From: Trichomonas tenax
Lineage: Eukaryota; Parabasalia; Trichomonadida; Trichomonadidae
Direction: 5' to 3'
Assembly (NCBI GenBank): GCA_023091735.1
Contig: JALKBU010000092.1
Location: 23,834 to 87,833 of the forward strand
Length of the DNA: 64,000 nt
Positions 39,898 to 49,274 of this stretch are shown here, in pieces. A model generated the notes under the pieces. It made no database searches, was not told where the DNA came from, and was given only the letters and a program-made list of their open reading frames with translations. How positions within the stretch are numbered: position 1 is the stretch's first letter; each line of letters begins with the position of its first letter. Position numbers and translations under genes: made by a program.

Positions 39898-41535
39898 TTA
39901 TTTCGGAGTTTCGATCTTAACTAATCTTCTTGATGCACGCTCTTTCAAATATTCTTCCTTCTGCTCCGGAGTCATAGATGCAAGTTTCTGTCTGTTCTCT
40001 CTGCGCTTCTTCTGCCACTTCCTGAGTGTCTCCTCGTATTCTTCGAGTTCCTTTGCGCGCTTCTCCATTCTCTTCTGAAGACGCTCGAAGTTTTGAGCCT
40101 TCAACTGCTTCGTGATGAAGTCGAGATTTTGAGACTTTCTCCTTGTTACATCTGGCTTTAGGTAAGAGAAGTCATCGTCCTGTGGTTCGAGGATAGCATC
40201 CATATCTGTTGGCCTTGGAAGTGGTTGAACTGCAAGCATTTCTTCATTCTCGATTGTTGTCTTCTCCATGAGTGTTGAAGCTCTCTTCCTGCGAGCATGA
40301 GTTTGCTGTTGCTGTTCTGAGCCATCATCTGCGTTGTCGTGCATAGCAATGCGAACATTGCGAATCTTTGGTGATGGAGGAGCAGCGGATGGAATCGTTG
40401 GATTGACATTTGTGTCATCTGTAGATGATAGTTCTGTTGAAGCTGGTATAAGTGCACCAGTAGAGTTGAGCTTGGCAAATTGCCTTGCATTTTCGATACC
40501 TTCGAATATATCTGAAGGAACATCGCCTTTGTGAGGAGGTTTGACTGGCTGATCCATATTTGATGTACCTTGGAGTCTGTAAAGCCACCTCTGGAATGTT
40601 TTATCATTAGGGGCTTCTAAAAATAGCTTTTTCACACCAAGAATCTGAACAGGACCATGCTTCTTGAATTTATTAAATCTAATTCCTGAGTTTGATTCTA
40701 GTGTGATTGTTCTCGGGAACGGCCCTTTGCTAACTTTCAATCCAACAACTTGGATACAGCCTAACGGCTGATCTTTGTATATTGGAAGATCACTTTGGAA
40801 ATAGTAGAGACATGAATTAGCTAACACGAAGAAATGCTCTGTCCAGAAGCTCTTCCAGTTGTCTGTCTTCTTTTTCAGGTTTCCTTTGAATGTTGGAGCA
40901 CTCATCTCGAGGAAATTTCCTGAAGCTTCAGCAGAAAATGATAATGGGTTTGATTTAATGTCATTATATAGCGATTTAAGTTGAGAATCTGATAATTGTT
41001 CAGGTTTAATAACTGTACGAATGTTAGCTATAAATTGTGTTAAAGTCATTGGCCTGGGGTTTTTCGGATTGTTGACATCACTGTTCAGTAGAATAAGCGA
41101 ATACATAACAGAATATACTTCTTCCACTGATTTGAATTTTGTCGGATTTTGTTTGAAATAAACTCGAGAGCATGACTGAATAGCAGAGTCAATCTTCTCA
41201 GAGTCCGGCGGCACGTGGAACGAACCACAGAAGCAGCGTCGAATTGCTGTAAGCACATTGGTTCCTAAATCGAGGTGGTCGAAGTACGCGTCTAAGACTT
41301 TTTCATTTCCAGACGCCGTCAAGAATTCACCAACTTTGCGCGCAGAGAGGTTATCGTTTCCCTGCAAAAGGTGTGCCACGAGAGTCGGCGAATTTTCGAT
41401 ATGATAATACTCACATAGAGCGATTATTCCTTTCTTAGGGTTCTTGTTAAATTGATATATGGCATCAGAAAGCTGATCCTCGATTTCCATCTCCATCCTG
41501 AGCTGTTCATTGGGGTTCTTTTTCGATGCAGCCAT
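39898..41535 (-). CDS. Sec7-PH ARF guanine-nucleotide exchange factor (cytohesin-like)
   Basis: A 545-residue protein. Residues about 25-205 form a Sec7 domain; MYSLILLNSDVNNPKNPRPM and LTQFIANIRTV match its second conserved motif. A PH domain occupies about 218-325 (GNLKKKTDNWKSFWTEHFFVL at the start, RWLYRLQG at the end). The C-terminal 100 residues are a basic coiled coil. Sec7 domains load GTP on ARF proteins on Golgi and plasma membranes. In the first motif the canonical LPGEAQKID, whose Glu finger is catalytic, reads VPPDSEKID: Asp111 stands in place of Glu, and Pro replaces the Gly before it. Activity may be reduced or the ARF specificity changed. An initiator TCACAT precedes the start. 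Confidence 0.88.
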   Translation of the reverse strand: MAASKKNPNEQLRMEMEIEDQLSDAIYQFNKNPKKGIIALCEYYHIENSPTLVAHLLQGNDNLSARKVGEFLTASGNEKVLDAYFDHLDLGTNVLTAIRRCFCGSFHVPPDSEKIDSAIQSCSRVYFKQNPTKFKSVEEVYSVMYSLILLNSDVNNPKNPRPMTLTQFIANIRTVIKPEQLSDSQLKSLYNDIKSNPLSFSAEASGNFLEMSAPTFKGNLKKKTDNWKSFWTEHFFVLANSCLYYFQSDLPIYKDQPLGCIQVVGLKVSKGPFPRTITLESNSGIRFNKFKKHGPVQILGVKKLFLEAPNDKTFQRWLYRLQGTSNMDQPVKPPHKGDVPSDIFEGIENARQFAKLNSTGALIPASTELSSTDDTNVNPTIPSAAPPSPKIRNVRIAMHDNADDGSEQQQQTHARRKRASTLMEKTTIENEEMLAVQPLPRPTDMDAILEPQDDDFSYLKPDVTRRKSQNLDFITKQLKAQNFERLQKRMEKRAKELEEYEETLRKWQKKRRENRQKLASMTPEQKEEYLKERASRRLVKIETPK

Positions 41536-41543
41536 AAAATTTT

Positions 41544-41549
41544 ATGTGA
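41544..41549 (-). promoter_or_regulatory. Initiator of the Sec7-PH gene
   Basis: TCACAT on the minus strand matches TCA(C/T)(T/A) and lies 9-14 bases before the ATG at 41,535. Confidence 0.55.
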
Positions 41550-42384
41550 AGGATAAAAAAATAAAAATTCGATATCTGGGTCTTCTAAAGACGCCAAAAA
41601 ACAACATAAAACGTAATTAGACGCCTCTCAATTTAACAATAATCATGGAAAATTGAGAGCTCTTTATCGGCATCCATTCTCACTTTTATTGCATAATTGG
41701 GAATACAAGCAACTAAAAGACATATGTTGATTTTTTCAGAGGAAAATATTTTTCTTTGTAAATCCGAAAAGTCATCACCTTATAGATTTGTAAGCCCCAG
41801 GGAGACAACTGCCATGTGCGAGGCAGCGTTGGATCTTGTATTGGATCAATATAAAGTGAATATTTGAATTTCATCAATTGTGCAAATATGATTAGTCGGT
41901 CCTGATAAAGTGAGATACGTGCTAGCTATGAGTTGTTCTGATTGTTTTCTTAGCGATTTGTTTCGAATACTCATAATGTTGAAGATATTGATGCCTAAAT
42001 TATGATATGGAGCTCTATTATATATCATTATAATAAACATCTTCTGTATATGAATAAAGTAATATTGGCCAGTCAGAAATCTCTAGATATAAAATTTGAT
42101 ATATTAAATTTAATATTCATACTATAATTAATGCAGTAAAATTACATATATTTCTATAGAATATGTAACCCTAACTTGTCATAAGGATGTTAATGAGATT
42201 GATATTCACGAATAATATAAGTATGTGTTTGTGATTGTGACAGTATGTAAATTTATCGTTTAAAGTTATATGTATTATGTTCATAATGGTTAGAAGTGCC
42301 AAATTTGAGTTTAAAAAATGTGATTAATATATCTTCAAAAATTAATAATTTTTATACATTTAACGAATAATTATCTATTTACAT
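41550..42384. other. AT-rich intergenic region with a GC-richer island
   Basis: No gene is seen. A GC-richer patch near 41,790-41,850 contains CTGCC/GGCAG (pairing around a seven-base loop) and AAGCCCCAGGGAGAC, and might be part of a small structured RNA. The rest is AT-rich. Confidence 0.4.
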
Positions 42385-43416
42385 TTAGTTGAAATAAATT
42401 TGACCCGGGCCATATGAATTCTGGTCCATTTGGTGCTGTTCAGGAATTGGATGAGCTTCAAAATACTTATCCCAATTTTCGTATCTTTGAGTATCATCTG
42501 TGAGGTAGCTTCCGGTTGCCTCAATGAGTGGATGGTTCCAAACCCTTCTCGGGGTGGGCTCATATGGCACCCGAAGAACGAGGCAGTTAGGCTCTTTCGG
42601 ATCGAATGATCCAAATGTCTGATCAGTGTTGCCAGGGTTAGGCTCGAACGAAAGCCAGTTACCCTTGTTGTTTGAAATAAGAAGCAACGAAGCAATTTTC
42701 AGCATAATAGTATTTTCTGGGCCAAACATTGCCAAGAATTTATAAAGATCCGCTTTTGTTTTAAAGTCCTCGTCAGGGGCCATAATCGCTTTAATAACTT
42801 CTTTTGCATTATCCATTGGCTGTTCCTGCTGTTTGAAGAATGCAGCAGCCTTTTCAACAAGAAATTCTTTCGAAACTTGGCCATCTTGCTGTTCTGTCAA
42901 TCTATACCAGATCGAATCGACCTTCTCGCGGAAGTTATCTTGCTCCTGCTTAGTGACGTGCCCAATTTCCATCAGCCTGCTGCTTCCAGTTGGCTCTACT
43001 CTTGGTTTCGCAGTGTTCATTCTCTGTTTAGGAACAGGCATTGGCTGATCGGTATTTGTTGGGTCTTCGAAAACGCTATTTCTCGTAAATCCGTTACGCT
43101 TCCATTGTGTCCAGCCGCCCTTGTCGTGCTGCAACTGTTCGAAGTTGAGATCTCTAAGATTCACGTTTAATGTATTTAGTTTAATACCCATAACGATTGC
43201 AACATTTTTCTTTTTCATCTTGAACTCCGTATCATTTATCCATGATAAACCAATTTCTTCTTCGAGTTGTGGATTTGTTGCGAGATAACTCAAAAGCATG
43301 TGAAGTTTTCTTGGGAATCGAGAATTAGGGTCGCGACTGGATTTTCTTTTTAGAGCCGCGATAATCTCCGGAGGGAGACGCTCATTAAATCTGGCCTCGG
43401 CGTCATTGAGCTCCAT
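42385..43416 (-). CDS. Initiator-binding protein IBP39
   Basis: A 343-residue (about 39 kDa) protein that matches the trichomonad initiator-binding protein IBP39. The N-terminal DNA-binding domain (about 1-125) includes ALKRKSSRDPNSRFPRKLHM and LSYLATNPQLEEEIGLSWIN, the winged-helix region that contacts the TCA(C/T)(T/A) initiator. A Pro-rich, Lys/Arg-containing linker (about 118-150) connects to a helical C-terminal domain (about 150-340), which in IBP39 binds the C-terminal tail of RNA polymerase II. IBP39 is central to transcription start-site choice and has no counterpart outside Parabasalia. Its own start codon is immediately preceded by TCACA. The stop reads TAAA, the usual trichomonad polyadenylation context. 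Confidence 0.9.
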   Translation of the reverse strand: MELNDAEARFNERLPPEIIAALKRKSSRDPNSRFPRKLHMLLSYLATNPQLEEEIGLSWINDTEFKMKKKNVAIVMGIKLNTLNVNLRDLNFEQLQHDKGGWTQWKRNGFTRNSVFEDPTNTDQPMPVPKQRMNTAKPRVEPTGSSRLMEIGHVTKQEQDNFREKVDSIWYRLTEQQDGQVSKEFLVEKAAAFFKQQEQPMDNAKEVIKAIMAPDEDFKTKADLYKFLAMFGPENTIMLKIASLLLISNNKGNWLSFEPNPGNTDQTFGSFDPKEPNCLVLRVPYEPTPRRVWNHPLIEATGSYLTDDTQRYENWDKYFEAHPIPEQHQMDQNSYGPGQIYFN

Positions 43417-43421
43417 TGTGA
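43417..43421 (-). promoter_or_regulatory. Initiator abutting the IBP39 start codon
   Basis: On the minus strand the sequence reads GATCACAATG, so an initiator TCACA directly abuts the start codon; the leader would be only a few bases. The gene that encodes the initiator-binding protein thus has an initiator itself. Confidence 0.5.
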
Positions 43422-43423
43422 TC

Positions 43424-43431
43424 TAACGATA
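43424..43431 (+). promoter_or_regulatory. Myb recognition-like element TAACGATA
   Basis: TAACGATA (TATCGTTA on the coding strand) lies 8-15 bases before the IBP39 start, three bases beyond the initiator. It equals the Myb recognition element described for trichomonad Myb proteins. The same octamer lies at the same distance (8 bases) before the bromodomain-NET gene at 54,460. Confidence 0.45.
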
Positions 43432-43825
43432 AAAACCGGCAGCGCCACAATTTCAAATAAACTTCCAGAAAAATTCATTGACCATTTTTATCACGAGTTT
43501 GGGGTCTGTATGATATATATAACACCAAATTCAAGTTGTTTTCATTTTTCCTTTTTCGTCGGAATTGGAAAAATAAAAATGCTCAAAATCTTCAAATTTT
43601 GGTATATTCAGTCATAGAAATGGCAATGGCGATGAGCAGACATAAAAATGGACAGGATTTATCCATTTTGACCTTTCCCCGCCAAAACGAGAGGTGACCT
43701 CACTTCAGGGTTACAGCAGTTGCAAGATTGTTTTGAAATTTGCTAGGCAGGGAAGCATGTTGAAATATTCATAAATTTTCGAAAAACAATGTTTTTATTT
43801 GGGAATTGAACATAGTTGGAACTGC
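43432..43825. other. Intergenic region
   Basis: About 390 bases between IBP39 and the 3' end of the Hop2 gene, with no gene seen. Confidence 0.6.
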
Positions 43826-44500
43826 TTAGACATCAATTATACTGTATTTCCTGTCTTTAAACTCAAGCTTGATGTGGAGCTGCTCATCTGTCTCGATTCC
43901 TATTTCCTCAATGAGATCTTTTGGGTTCTGATCCATACCATCTTGATCACAAAGAGTATTCAGGATCTCCATGCATAGATTTCTCCGCTTCTTCCACTGC
44001 TCGCATCTGGTGAAGAAATCTTTGTTGATCTGTGCTATATCATCAGGGTTGATTCCTTGTGCTGCTGTGATCAGTTGATCCCTATACGTGGCTGCATTCT
44101 GGATATCAATTTCAATTTGGACACGATAATTTCTTAAATCTTCAAGAGTCCTCGTTGAAGCTAATTGGTCCCTTCTGGCTCTTAGCTCATCTCTTTTTGC
44201 CTTCAGCGCAGTAATCCTTTCCTGTAATTCGTCGTTATGAGAATCCATTTCAATTAACTGTTCTTTCGAAGCGACCTCTTTTCCTTCTTGCTTGGCAAAA
44301 TACAACTTTGTAGATTTACCGCATAATTTACAAGTAATGGTGCCGCTCTCTGATAATTGATCAAGTGATTTTTGAATAACAGATTTCGAGAACTCTCCAT
44401 GGAGTTCATCAACGAGATTAGTTGCACTGTACGGCCTGTTCTTTTCAGTGAGGAACTGCAGGATCTGATTTGTTGGATTGGCTTTGGATTTTGGAGGCAT
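43826..44500 (-). CDS. HOP2: Hop2/PSMC3IP meiotic recombination protein
   Basis: A 224-residue protein that matches Hop2. The N-terminal winged helix reads ILQFLTEKNRPYSATNLVDE, then SVIQKSLDQLSESGTITCKL and GKSTKLYFA, as in PSMC3IP (NRPYS..D....L......K..V.K.LE.L...G.I..K..GKQK.Y). The middle is a long coiled coil and the C-terminus a helical repeat. With Mnd1, Hop2 promotes Dmc1/Rad51 strand exchange in meiosis. The frame is open to 44,542 from a GTG; the ATG at 44,500 gives MPPKSKAN, a typical start, and is preceded by TCATC, close to an initiator. Confidence 0.9.
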   Translation of the reverse strand: MPPKSKANPTNQILQFLTEKNRPYSATNLVDELHGEFSKSVIQKSLDQLSESGTITCKLCGKSTKLYFAKQEGKEVASKEQLIEMDSHNDELQERITALKAKRDELRARRDQLASTRTLEDLRNYRVQIEIDIQNAATYRDQLITAAQGINPDDIAQINKDFFTRCEQWKKRRNLCMEILNTLCDQDGMDQNPKDLIEEIGIETDEQLHIKLEFKDRKYSIIDV

Positions 44501-44743
44501 TGATGAAAAATATTTGACTTCACCGGTGAACTTCCTCTCCACTTCCTCTTCTAGATATCCATTTTAATCACAAATATGCAATCTAAAATATATTTAATTG
44601 CATTTTATCTTACAAAGATGACCAAAATAATTGATATTTGAAAATTCAATATAACATTTTTTCGTTTTAATGAGAAAGCAGTTAATAGGATATGAAGTGT
44701 ATAAGAGAGCATTTAGAGTTATAACAGGACAAACAGAAATAAA

Positions 44744-46672
44744 TTATGTTAGAGTATCGCCAGCATTGATTGGATCCTTCTCAGCTTCAGAGATGTTCTC
44801 ACGGACACCTGGTTTCTTGTATTTGAAGACGGCACTAACTGCATATGTAATTATAGCAATGAGTGGGAACAAGAAGTAAGAGAAAGATCCAACCCAAACG
44901 CCATTATAAGCAATCTCTGAAACATATAAATTGCACAAGGTGTAAGCGTAGGCAGCATTTGCAACTATGACAACTATATCAATAATATGCCAATAGCTCC
45001 ATCATTGAGTGAAGCAACTTGCATAAATAAGTCCTCCTAAAGCTATATGTGTAATAAATCCAAACATGGCAATAAAGCCACAAACAAATGTGAAGGCATC
45101 CAAAACAAATTTTCCACCAGAGACATAGCCCCAAGCGAACATTGCGGACACATCTCTTTCGAAGTTATATAGAAGGATTGGAAGAAATAACTGCCATTCA
45201 ACAGTAACAGTGATGAGAATCTTCAGCCATAATTCAAGAGTAGAAAGAGCTCTTCCAAATGTGATAGGACCTAAAATGAGGCAGATCCAGTTGAGGCTTC
45301 CACCTTCCATACCGATGATGTAGCGAGCTGTAGAGTCGAAGTATGAGAAAGGAACCCATATGAATATAACAATGATTGTGTAGATGATGATTGCCATAGG
45401 ATATCCGACAACACCTGTCTTTGGATCAATCAAAGCTTTCTGTGACTCCTTGAATGGCCCACTAACACAGTTTACAGCAAATGCTACATTATCCTTGAGA
45501 TCTCCATTAACATAGATAGTGTGGATGCCACTCTCCATAGTGACATTCATTGAATAGAGCGCAACCATGCTCTTGTCATCGATATATTCAGAGAATTCGA
45601 GTTTGCCTTCGACATCGCCTGTAATGTTGAAGACCTTTGTCTTTGATGGGTTGAATGAGACAACATTAATCGGGAACGTTGTATCCTTGTAGTTATAGGC
45701 CTGAAGATGTTGAGGAGTAAGATGAGTAATGATTGCATTGAAGCTCTTCGTAGGCTTGATGATTTTATAGTTAATTCTGTTATTATCGATAGAAAGAAGC
45801 GTTAAGTCATCATAAAGTTTTGTGGCTCTTGCTGTGAGCTCCATTGTATTACCAAAGTGGACCTTTTCAAGGCGGCTTGGGCGTGTATGGCCATTAAGAT
45901 AAACAGTAACATTGTAGTGTTCAAGCATTTGTTCGAGTGTAAATCCAGACTTTGATTTTGCAGATCTTGGATATAGTAACTCATGAGTGTAGTGGCATGT
46001 GAAGATTGTGTATTTGCACGTAGTAGGCTTATTAAGCTCTTCTTCTAAGAGGTCAAGATGCTTTGATTTGATTGCAAGAATAAACGCGAATGGACCATAT
46101 CCTGATGGAAATTCCTGCGGCGTGAATGCAATAATACGAACGTCTCGGCGTTCATGTGAAAAGACGTAGAAATTAGACATTTTTGTTCGAACGTAGCGTG
46201 CTGGCATTGAACTCTTTGGATTCCACTCTTTGAGACCCCAAAGATCGTGATTTCCGTAGATTTCGAATATCATATAGCTTGGTATTCCTGAGTCGTTAAC
46301 AGCTTGATTATACATGATCCAATAGTGTTCTGATTATCTTGAGATTGTCGGAGATTTAGGGCCAATGTAGTTTTCAACCAAATCTCCGCTCAAAAGGACC
46401 CACGAAGGGTTAATTTTCTCATGTACATATCTGAGAGACTTATTAAACAATTTCGTAGCGTTTGGGAAGTTTTCAGACGAATGTATATCGGAAAGTTGCG
46501 CGATAATTACTGGTTTGCCGTTATAATCATATAGTGGTGCGTTATCTTTCACGTAAACGTGGTCAACAGTGTACTTGAACTTCGTCAGGTACAGAATGAG
46601 GAACGGGAAACACATAATCGCATACCAAATGTAATAAGAAACAATTCTTGCGCATTGATTTTTCGTAGCCAT
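44744..46672 (-). pseudogene. TMEM62-like membrane phosphoesterase with two in-frame stops
   Basis: A single minus-strand frame encodes about 640 residues but contains a TAA at 46,334-46,336 and a TGA at 45,002-45,004; it is open otherwise. After a first membrane helix (WYAIMCFPFLILYL) a calcineurin-type phosphoesterase domain follows: LSDIHSSE (DxH), LSGDLVENY (GD), YGNHDLW (GNHD), TCHYTHE and NGHTRPS, where the usual GHxH ends in Arg. A beta domain and at least four membrane helices make the rest. This order matches TMEM62. The TAA sits in TISR-stop-SEHYW, where CAA (Gln) is plausible, and the TGA in CFTQ-stop-WSYW, where TGG (Trp) is plausible. Each is one transition away from sense. The start is the ATG at 46,672; upstream codons are TTG only. 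Confidence 0.75.
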
Positions 46673-47129
46673 GTAAATAATCAAATTTCTCAAAATTATT
46701 TGCAAACATTATATTCCGCATGCTTCAGATATATCAAAAAACTAAACTTTTCAATAATAAGATAATGGATATATATTTCACAATGCATATATCCATAGCA
46801 TTACAATTAAACGAAAAGAACCAATTGAATAGCAAAATCAATTTTTGAGGAGAAGAACTGTAAATAAGGTTATTTTGTCATCATGATTTTTCGCGTTTGA
46901 AGCTCCACACAGTTAAATCCAATATCTACACATTATAGGTATTATATGATTTATCTCGAATCAATTAATTCATGCTTTTTTGCCATTCTAAAAATTCAAC
47001 ATATTTATTGCATAACCTATATCATAGCCATCTATTGCTCAATTAAATGATATCCATCGATAAATTTTTGACTGACATTGTGTTTTTAGGTGTATTCTGT
47101 CCATTTTTGGAAATTAACGTTTAAAATTT
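46673..47129. other. Divergent intergenic region
   Basis: About 455 AT-rich bases separate the phosphoesterase gene from the charged-protein gene. No gene and no clear initiator are seen. Confidence 0.6.
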
Positions 47130-48545
47130 ATGTCGTCTGATTCTCTTTCCTTTTCAAGCGGAGGGAATGACATAAAGACAAAGAAAGACGATAAAATAAA
47201 TCTATCCGTTGGTGTTTCAGATGAAAGCGATGAAATTACGCCCGAAATCGCTTCAGATGAGGAGAGTGCATCGAAAAACTTTTTAAAGACCGATCCTGTT
47301 AACAACACAGATAAAAAGCCAGATCTAGACTCAACAGCAAGTATTCCTTCCGAAAAGAAAAAGTGTAAATCGAAAGATTCAGATGATGATGAAAATAAAT
47401 CGAAAGAAGACGAAAAATCATCCGATTCTATTAAAATTGATGACAGCGACAAAGAATCAGACAACGAAAGTGAAGACAAGGATAAATCCAAATTACTGAA
47501 GGAGAAGAGTGACAGTGATGATCACAATTCCATCTCTCCTGCGAAGAGCAGCGAGAATCTTTCAAGCGCTTCGAAGCAAGATAAAAATGAAAAGCCAGAA
47601 AGAGCAAAATCTGATGATAACGACGACAAGAAGGATGAGCATGAATCACACAGTGATAAGTTCTCTACTGACAAAGAAGAATCTGGAGATGAAAAGAAAC
47701 AAAGTGAGAAAGATGAAGAAGAAGAAAAGAAGGATAAGAAAGAAGAAGAGAGCGAGAAGAGTGAGAAGGAGAAGGATAAAGGTAAATCTTCTGATTCAGA
47801 ATCAAAGAAGTCAGATAAGAAGTCATCAGATAAGAACTCTTCATCTTCTAAGAAGTCTTCGTCATCATCTTCTAACTCCTCGTCTTCTTCTGATAGTGAA
47901 AAGAAGGATAAGAAGAAATCAGAGTCTGATAAAGAAAAAGAGAAACAGAAAAATTCCGATTCGAGTCATAAATCAGATAAAGATAAATCACAATCATCAG
48001 CAAAGAAGGAATCAGAGAGTGAGCATAATGATGATAAGAAATCGGATTCAGAGTCAAAATCAAAGAAAGATTCTGATGATAAAAAGTCTAACTCAGACAA
48101 ATCAAAAGATGACGATAAATCAGATAGCTCTAGTTCAAAGAAGAAGTCTGACAAATCTAAATCTTCCTCCTCATCATCTTCATCTGAATCAGAAAAAACG
48201 AAGTCTGACTCAGAAAAGAAGAAAGAAAAGAATGATGATAAGAGAGAAGAAGCTAAGGAGAAGTCAAGCTCTTCTGTTAGGTTCAAGCAAGATGATAATT
48301 CTGCGTCTGAAGGTTATGCGCCACCAAAACCACAGAAAACAAGAGAAGCACCAAAAGGAGAAGTTAAGGAATTCGAAATTTTGGCTGTTCAGGCCGAGAC
48401 TGTTGACTTCAAAGACTCTGGTGATGAACCAGTTCCTTTCAAGTATGAGGAAGCGTTTATGTCAACGAAACCTCGAATCAACGCAGCTGTTGCTCAGCAG
48501 AGCCAACAGAAGCCTAACACATCAAAAGCTTGTTTGTTAATTTAA
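47130..48545 (+). CDS. Charged Ser/Asp/Lys-rich disordered protein with CaaX-like C-terminus
   Basis: A 471-residue protein. Residues about 60-395 are low-complexity, built from Ser, Asp, Lys and Glu in irregular repeats such as SDKKSSDK and SSSSSNSSSSS. The C-terminal 75 residues are of ordinary composition. The final four residues are CLLI, which fits a CaaX box with Ile at X (type I geranylgeranylation preferred). Prenylation would anchor a long, phosphorylatable disordered chain to a membrane. No domain is recognised. The reading frame stays open through the repeats, so the gene appears to be under selection. Confidence 0.7.
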   Translation: MSSDSLSFSSGGNDIKTKKDDKINLSVGVSDESDEITPEIASDEESASKNFLKTDPVNNTDKKPDLDSTASIPSEKKKCKSKDSDDDENKSKEDEKSSDSIKIDDSDKESDNESEDKDKSKLLKEKSDSDDHNSISPAKSSENLSSASKQDKNEKPERAKSDDNDDKKDEHESHSDKFSTDKEESGDEKKQSEKDEEEEKKDKKEEESEKSEKEKDKGKSSDSESKKSDKKSSDKNSSSSKKSSSSSSNSSSSSDSEKKDKKKSESDKEKEKQKNSDSSHKSDKDKSQSSAKKESESEHNDDKKSDSESKSKKDSDDKKSNSDKSKDDDKSDSSSSKKKSDKSKSSSSSSSSESEKTKSDSEKKKEKNDDKREEAKEKSSSSVRFKQDDNSASEGYAPPKPQKTREAPKGEVKEFEILAVQAETVDFKDSGDEPVPFKYEEAFMSTKPRINAAVAQQSQQKPNTSKACLLI

Positions 48546-49200
48546 TTTTTTTTTGTGTAAATATAATTGTTATGTGCTCATCATCTATATTTAGATTATA
48601 TAGTGCTTACATATAATATTGGATTATGATTGATACTGAATATTAAGGTGAATAAGAAAATTGCATTTTTTTTTTGAAGAAAAAAAGTGGGAGTTATAGA
48701 GTTTTCATTTGTCAACATGTTATATTTGGCTACGTGGCTTTAAAAATCTCTTCACAGACACCTGCAATAAATCAGTCCTCGAAAATAGTTACAAAATTTT
48801 TGATGTATCGATGTGCATTTATTTCTTAACGTGCAATGACTTTCCACACTCAAACGCAACTCATTGGTGATATCCAGATTTATCAATTCTTTCAGCGAAC
48901 CCGAACCTTAATAAGATTGGTGAGATTATGATAATTCCGGCCATTTGCGTTACAGGTGTTCGAAGATGGTCGAGGGTGATTATATTACGTAGGAAAACCG
49001 AAATTTACCAGAGAACAAAAAATTGATATTGTTGTTTTTTTATGAAAACATAGACTTTTCACATTAATCACCATAATATATGGTCCAATATCCCCAGTGC
49101 ATGCAATTGAAGTGGAGAGATTTGATCAATGTTAATCGCATCACCATAACCGATAGAGTTCAGAAATTGTGTCTGTACAAATAATTAAGTGACCTCTATC
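48546..49200. other. Intergenic region
   Basis: The region 48,830-48,990 is less AT-rich. AACGCAA (48,853-48,859) can pair with TTGCGTT (48,945-48,951), which could close a small RNA, but this may be chance. No gene is seen. Confidence 0.4.
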
Positions 49201-49226
49201 AAAAAAAAAAAAAAAAAAAAAAAAAA
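49201..49226 (+). repeat. Poly(A) tract of 26 bases
   Basis: An uninterrupted run of 26 A lies about 50 bases before the start of the polyproline protein gene. It may act as a nucleosome-excluding promoter element, or mark an old retroposition or assembly-sensitive site. Confidence 0.95.
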
Positions 49227-49239
49227 CATTCAAATAATT

Positions 49240-49244
49240 TCACA
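49240..49244 (+). promoter_or_regulatory. Possible initiator of the polyproline protein gene
   Basis: TCACA at 49,240 lies 35 bases before the ATG, farther than usual for this class. Confidence 0.35.
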
Positions 49245-49274
49245 ATCTATACGTTAAAGAATCAAAAAACATAA

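Noticed and set aside
44670..44879. Plus-strand open frame of 69 codons
   Set aside because: It lies opposite the membrane part of the phosphoesterase gene and is a mirror of that coding sequence.
44744..46672. Stop-codon reassignment to explain the two internal stops
   Set aside because: TAA, TGA and TAG all act as normal terminators in intact genes of this window.
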